A stretch of 64,000 bases of DNA from Lachnospiraceae bacterium. GTDB lineage: Bacteria > Bacillota > Clostridia > Lachnospirales > Lachnospiraceae. Positions 60,561-64,000 of the stretch are shown piece after piece. Position 1 is the first letter of the stretch. The number at the start of each line of letters is the position of its first letter. Position numbers and translations under genes: made by a program. Location: positions 28,504-92,503 of the forward strand of contig QXXL01000046.1 of the NCBI GenBank assembly GCA_009911505.1, written 5' to 3'. The notes under the pieces are model-generated. The model searched no databases. It saw nothing but the letters and a program-made list of their open reading frames with translations, and was not told the DNA's origin.

Positions 60561-61739
60561 ATGGATGAAGCGGGTGTAAAGCCGGAAGATATTACCGGGA
60601 TTTTAGATTTGCACAAGCTTCCGTTTATTGACAAGGATGATCTCAGGGATCAGTATCCGTATGGGCTTTTGGCCGTGCCGCTTTCGGAATGTGTGCGTAT
60701 CCAGTCCACCAGCGGGACGACAGGGCGCCGTGTGGTTGCGTTTTACACGCAGGAAGACATTGATTTGTGGGACGAATGCTGCGCAAGGGCGATTGTTGCG
60801 GCAGGCGGTACCAAAGAGGACGTCTGCCATGTCTGCTATGGCTACGGCCTGTTTACCGGAGGGCCCGGCTTAAACGGAGGATCGCATAAGGTAGGCTGCT
60901 TGACGCTGCCGATGTCGTCCGGTAATACCGAGCGGCAGCTGCAGTTTATGGAGGATCTGGGATCGACGATTATTTGCTGTACGCCGTCGTATGCCGCGAA
61001 CCTTGGCGAAGCGGTTACGGAGCGTGGGTTAAAGGATAAGCTGAAATTAAAGGCCGGCATTTTCGGCGCGGAGCCGTGGACGGAAGAGATGCGGCGCAAC
61101 ATTGAGGAAACGCTTGGCATTAAGGCGTATGATATTTATGGCCTGACAGAGATTTCCGGCCCGGGCGTTTCGTTTGAGTGCGAGGAGCAGGCCGGAATGC
61201 ATATCCAGGAGGATCATTTTATAGCCGAAATCATCAACCCGAAGACCGGGGAGGTGCTTCCGGAAGGGGAGATCGGCGAACTGGTATTTACCTGTATTAC
61301 GAAAAAAGCGTTCCCGCTTCTGCGTTACCGTACGCGCGACCTCTGCCGCTTAAGCCGTAAGAAATGCTCCTGCGGGCGCACCCATGTGCGTATGATGAAG
61401 CCGAAGGGCAGAAGCGACGATATGATGGTGGTAAAAGGCGTCAATGTATGGCCGTCTCAGATAGAGGCGGTGCTGTTAAAACAGGGGTATCAGGCAAACT
61501 ACCAGATTGTCGTAGACCGTATCGGAAACCACGACACAATTGAGGTACAGGTAGAGCTGACGCCGGAAATGGCGGAGAACCCGACGCTTTCGATTGCGGA
61601 GCGTGAAAAGAAGATTGTCACGGCGTTAAAATCCATGCTCGGTATCCGGGTGGATGTAAAGGTAGTGGAGCCCAAGACGATTACCAGAAGCGAGGGCAAG
61701 GCGGTGCGTGTTATTGATAAGAGGCATTTATACCAGTAA
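60561..61739 (+). CDS. Phenylacetate-CoA ligase (PaaK-like), main part of a frameshifted gene
   Basis: 392 residues as read from ATG 60561, lacking the first 42 or so. The AMP-binding P-loop SSTSGTTGRRVV-type block (QSTSGTTGRRVVAFY), CYGYGLFTGGPGLNGGSHK, the acyl-adenylate motif YDIYGLTEISGPGVSFEC and the C-terminal hinge LCRLSRKKCSCGRTHVRM with GRSDDMMVVKGVNVWPSQIE are intact. It activates aryl acetates to CoA thioesters, or runs in reverse to yield ATP from aryl-acetyl-CoA made by IorAB. Position right after iorAB is a common Clostridia arrangement. The start used in vivo depends on the frameshift at 60518. Confidence 0.88.
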   Translation: MDEAGVKPEDITGILDLHKLPFIDKDDLRDQYPYGLLAVPLSECVRIQSTSGTTGRRVVAFYTQEDIDLWDECCARAIVAAGGTKEDVCHVCYGYGLFTGGPGLNGGSHKVGCLTLPMSSGNTERQLQFMEDLGSTIICCTPSYAANLGEAVTERGLKDKLKLKAGIFGAEPWTEEMRRNIEETLGIKAYDIYGLTEISGPGVSFECEEQAGMHIQEDHFIAEIINPKTGEVLPEGEIGELVFTCITKKAFPLLRYRTRDLCRLSRKKCSCGRTHVRMMKPKGRSDDMMVVKGVNVWPSQIEAVLLKQGYQANYQIVVDRIGNHDTIEVQVELTPEMAENPTLSIAEREKKIVTALKSMLGIRVDVKVVEPKTITRSEGKAVRVIDKRHLYQ

Positions 61740-61746
61740 TTAAAAA

Positions 61747-61793
61747 ATATGTCCTTCCATTGCTATTTATTTGGCGGTGGGAGGATATTTTGC
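61747..61793 (+). terminator. Possible terminator after the CoA ligase gene
   Basis: An imperfect stem: AATATGTCCTTCC with ATTGC near 61747-61765 against GCGGTGGGAGGATATT near 61777-61793, then TTGC. G-T pairs are needed. Confidence 0.4.
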
Positions 61794-61829
61794 GGTATGC
61801 ATATCTGAAATGTTTAACAGGGGGAAAAT

Positions 61830-63200
61830 ATGAACCAGGATTTAACCAAGGGGGCAGTGATGCAATCTATGCTGCGGTTTGCTTTGCCAATGATTTTAGG
61901 GAACCTGCTGCAGCAATGCTACAATATTGCAGATACATTAATTGTAGGCAAATGCCTGGGGAGCAATGCCCTTGCGGCAGTTGGATCTTCATTTACATTG
62001 ATGACGTTTCTAACGTCTGTCCTGCTGGGGCTGTGCATGGGCAGCGGCGCGGTTTTTTCAATCCGGTTCGGGCAGAGGGATATGCATGGCTTACGGGAGA
62101 GCGCGGGGGCTTCTTTTTTATTAATTGCTATATTGGCATTTGTATTAAATGCGGCGGCATATGCTTCCCTGGATGGCATCCGTATTTTTTTGCGCGTTCC
62201 AGGAGAAGTCTGGGGTTTGATGCAAAGTTACTTGGCTGTGGTCTACAGTGGGATTGCCGCTACCTTTTTATACAATTATTTTGCTTCTTTTTTGCGTGCA
62301 ATTGGCAATTCGCTTGTCCCTCTTATTTTTCTGGCGGTTTCGGCAGCCCTTAATATTATCCTGGATTTGTGGTTTGTGCTGGGGTTGTCTTGGGGTGTGG
62401 CGGGGGCTGCTTGGGCAACTGTGATTTCCCAGTATATATCAGGGCTTGGGATTTTAGTATATACCTTATTTCAGTGCAGGCAGCTTCGCCCGCTACGGGA
62501 ATGTTTGCGGATACGGGCCAGGTGCGTGCGGGAAATAGCGGGTTTTTCAGTGTTAACCTGTATCCAGCAGTCAGTTATGAACCTGGGGATATTAATGGTG
62601 CAAGGGCTGGTTAACAGCTTTGGGGCAGCTGTTATGGCGGCATTTGCGGCGGCGGTTAAAATTGATGCGTTTGCCTATATGCCGGTACAGGATTTTGGGA
62701 ATGCGTTTTCTACGTTTATTGCACAAAATTATGGGGCGGAGCAAGAAGGGCGTATACGAAAAGGGCTTAAAGGGGCAGTGTGTTTTTCATTCTTTTTTTG
62801 CGTGGCCGTTTCTGTTTGTGTATGCTTGTTCGCAAGGCCTCTTATGGGGCTGTTTGTCAATGCGGCAGATACTAGGATTATAGAAGAAGGGGTGCGGTAT
62901 TTACGGATTGAAGGTGTTTTTTACTCTGGCATTGGCTGTCTGTTTTTGTTGTATGGGCTTTACCGGGCTCTAGGTAGGCCGGGCATGTCTGTTGTACTGA
63001 CTGTAATTTCTTTGGGGACGCGTGTGGCGCTGGCATACCTGCTTTCGTCCATACCCTGTATTGGCGTGGCAGGGATCTGGTGGTCAATACCGATTGGGTG
63101 GTTTTTGGCGGATGTGGCAGGAGTGGCATATTACTTAATTTACAGGGAGGATTTGCTTGGAAAAGGGGGAGGGCATGGCAGAGAAGGAATTCTTTCATAA
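61830..63200 (+). CDS. MATE family multidrug/cation antiporter
   Basis: 456 residues with 12 predicted helices. DLTKGAVMQSMLRFALPMILGNLLQQ and YNIADTLIVGKCLGSNALAAVG are the standard start (short form: LLQQCYNIADTLIVGKCLG); the repeated half begins near 235 (RCVREIAGFSVLTCIQQSVMNLG). MATE exporters use Na+ or H+ gradients to expel cationic compounds; the substrate is unknown. Its end overlaps the start of the next gene by 26 bases. Confidence 0.92.
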   Translation: MNQDLTKGAVMQSMLRFALPMILGNLLQQCYNIADTLIVGKCLGSNALAAVGSSFTLMTFLTSVLLGLCMGSGAVFSIRFGQRDMHGLRESAGASFLLIAILAFVLNAAAYASLDGIRIFLRVPGEVWGLMQSYLAVVYSGIAATFLYNYFASFLRAIGNSLVPLIFLAVSAALNIILDLWFVLGLSWGVAGAAWATVISQYISGLGILVYTLFQCRQLRPLRECLRIRARCVREIAGFSVLTCIQQSVMNLGILMVQGLVNSFGAAVMAAFAAAVKIDAFAYMPVQDFGNAFSTFIAQNYGAEQEGRIRKGLKGAVCFSFFFCVAVSVCVCLFARPLMGLFVNAADTRIIEEGVRYLRIEGVFYSGIGCLFLLYGLYRALGRPGMSVVLTVISLGTRVALAYLLSSIPCIGVAGIWWSIPIGWFLADVAGVAYYLIYREDLLGKGGGHGREGILS

Positions 63201-63858
63201 AGCTTTGGCTGATTTTGCGTTTGACGTGGCAAGCGGCGGGGCTATACGGCATTTGGCAGACAGGGGCTACACGGCAAAACAAATTGCAGGGGAGCTTGAT
63301 TTTTCTGTCCCATTTGAAAAGGTTAGGCAGGCGGTGTGGGATCATCTGGTGAGCAGGCAGATAATCCTATTAGACGAGCCGGGGTCAGGCAAAACCAAAG
63401 AAAAGGCGGTTTTTGTAGAGGAACGGGGAAGATTCGGAAAGAAGAGCTTCCGGCGGGCTGTATGTCCAAATGAGGATAAGGGGCAGATCCATTGGATACA
63501 AAAGTATATTTCTGTGGGAAGCCCTGAGGATTTGGTAAGGCTTTTGTCTGGGATGTGCCGAAAGAACGGCAGGGAGACAGCTTATATGGCTTGTGATTTT
63601 GGAGCCTGGGAATATGGTGAAAAGGAACAGTATATGGAATTGCTGGGAGTTCTGGATGAAAGGCAGGGGGAGTATATTAGAGGGCTGCCATGGGGAAAGG
63701 GACGGGTTTTTCATCGGCTGGATCAGAGGATGCAGGAAATTGCGGGAAGGATGGGGTTGATGAAAAGGTTTGAGGGGATGTTTTATTTTGGGGGTATTGG
63801 GGAGAAAATTATAGTGGGGTGTGCAGATGGCGGGGATGGTTTTTTGAATACGTTATAG
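63175..63858 (+). CDS. Protein of unknown function coupled to the MATE gene
   Basis: 227 residues. Not recognised. The N-terminal third (DFAFDVASGGAIRHLADRGY, then TAKQIAGELDFSVPFEKVRQ) has the look of a winged-helix or helix-turn-helix domain; the phrase DEPGSGKTK lacks the rest of a P-loop ATPase and is probably chance. The remainder has one strand-like Cys segment (ETAYMACDFGAWEYGE) and a Gly-rich end. No signal or membrane segment. ATG 63175 follows AAGGGGGAGGG, within the last codons of the MATE gene, so it is probably translated with it. It may regulate the exporter. Confidence 0.6.
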   Translation: MAEKEFFHKALADFAFDVASGGAIRHLADRGYTAKQIAGELDFSVPFEKVRQAVWDHLVSRQIILLDEPGSGKTKEKAVFVEERGRFGKKSFRRAVCPNEDKGQIHWIQKYISVGSPEDLVRLLSGMCRKNGRETAYMACDFGAWEYGEKEQYMELLGVLDERQGEYIRGLPWGKGRVFHRLDQRMQEIAGRMGLMKRFEGMFYFGGIGEKIIVGCADGGDGFLNTL

Positions 63859-63866
63859 GGGGCTTC

Positions 63867-63959
63867 TGCCTGACTACGGTTTTGGCTGGCCTGCAGGGGA
63901 TTTTTTATTTACGCTGGATGGAGTACTAGTACTCCATCCGGACAGAAATTGAAGTCCGG
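63867..63959. repeat. Mosaic intergenic repeat, copy 5, with a 24-base perfect palindrome
   Basis: Three blocks: the 25-base segment from CTGCCTGACT to TTTGGCTGGC (63867-63891, also at 47974-47998); a perfect 24-base palindrome at 63916-63939, built from GGATGGAGTACT and its inverse; and GGACAGAAATTGAAGTCC (63940-63957), itself a small hairpin and the inverse of 38667-38682. The window ends soon after, so the full extent is not visible. Confidence 0.8.
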
Positions 63960-64000
63960 AACCATCTGCTTCGCACCATTGCGTCGTTAAAATTTCTAGA

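Noticed and set aside
63350..63400. ATPase P-loop in the last protein (DEPGSGKTK)
   Set aside because: The phrase is not preceded by a hydrophobic strand in the right place and no Walker B or other ATPase motif follows.

Overview
The window looks like a chromosomal segment of a spore-forming, anaerobic Gram-positive bacterium of the Clostridia, most likely family Lachnospiraceae. Reasons seen in the sequence: Spo0A, a YlbJ-type sporulation membrane protein, a LysM/GH18 cortex-lytic type enzyme and a cortex-type amidase/deacetylase; RNase Y and RemA; ferredoxin-based fermentation genes (NfnAB, IorAB); strong AGGAGG ribosome sites; and families typical of that group (DUF5688, MBOAT-DHHW clusters, BspA/transglutaminase secreted proteins). 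No tRNA, rRNA, CRISPR array, prophage or complete insertion sequence was seen.

Layout. 1-8.7 kb: end of a secreted protein, a GNAT acetyltransferase, a HEAT/methylase protein, a large frameshifted transglutaminase/leucine-rich surface protein, an MGMT-like protein, an Spx/ArsC-flavin fusion, and a coupled ceramidase-like/SIS pair. 8.7-10.4 kb: rny on the minus strand. 10.7-16.4 kb: maf, a small unknown gene, a parvulin lipoprotein, a GH18 protein and a hybrid histidine kinase. 16.5-21.2 kb: an SH3b protein, bcp and a lipoprotein-MBOAT-DHHW cluster for O-acylation of an exported polymer. 21.3-27.6 kb: a dense housekeeping operon (yicC-remA-gmk-rpoZ-rimO-pgsA-pncC-rsmD-coaD-coiled-coil protein) closed by a terminator. 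27.5-31.9 kb: ylbJ, pepD, an M23 peptidase and tmcAL, the rest of a Bacillus-like ylb neighbourhood. 32.4-34.7 kb: spo0A and a first glycogen synthase. 34.7-38.5 kb: accessory minus-strand genes (DUF5688, DUF2461, a frameshifted sigma factor, GrpB) with a decayed gene. 39-47.9 kb: nnr-alr-mazF, a CNNM/CBS protein, yebC, metY, a second glycogen synthase and a ClpP-like protease. 48.1-50.8 kb: acylphosphatase and two CobW-type GTPases, one with a 115-residue histidine-rich repeat. 51-55 kb: an amidase-deacetylase fusion and NfnAB. 55-57.9 kb: a GntR-regulated ABC exporter operon (minus). 58-63.9 kb: IorAB, a frameshifted phenylacetate-CoA ligase, a MATE exporter and an unknown protein.

How the genes fit together: IorAB oxidises aryl-pyruvates to aryl-acyl-CoA and reduced ferredoxin, the adjacent CoA ligase acts on aryl acids, and NfnAB exchanges electrons between ferredoxin, NADH and NADPH. 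Sporulation genes are scattered through the window. The most unusual items are a single protein joining the two activities needed for muramic-lactam formation in spore cortex (50964-52595), a pair of putative metal-handling GTPases (48597-50839), an Spx/ArsC-like domain fused to a flavin-binding domain (5730-6581), and a mosaic family of short intergenic repeats recurring across the window. Three genes carry single-base frameshifts; whether these are real or sequence errors cannot be told from here. All functional calls are from motif and family recognition by eye; no database search was run.
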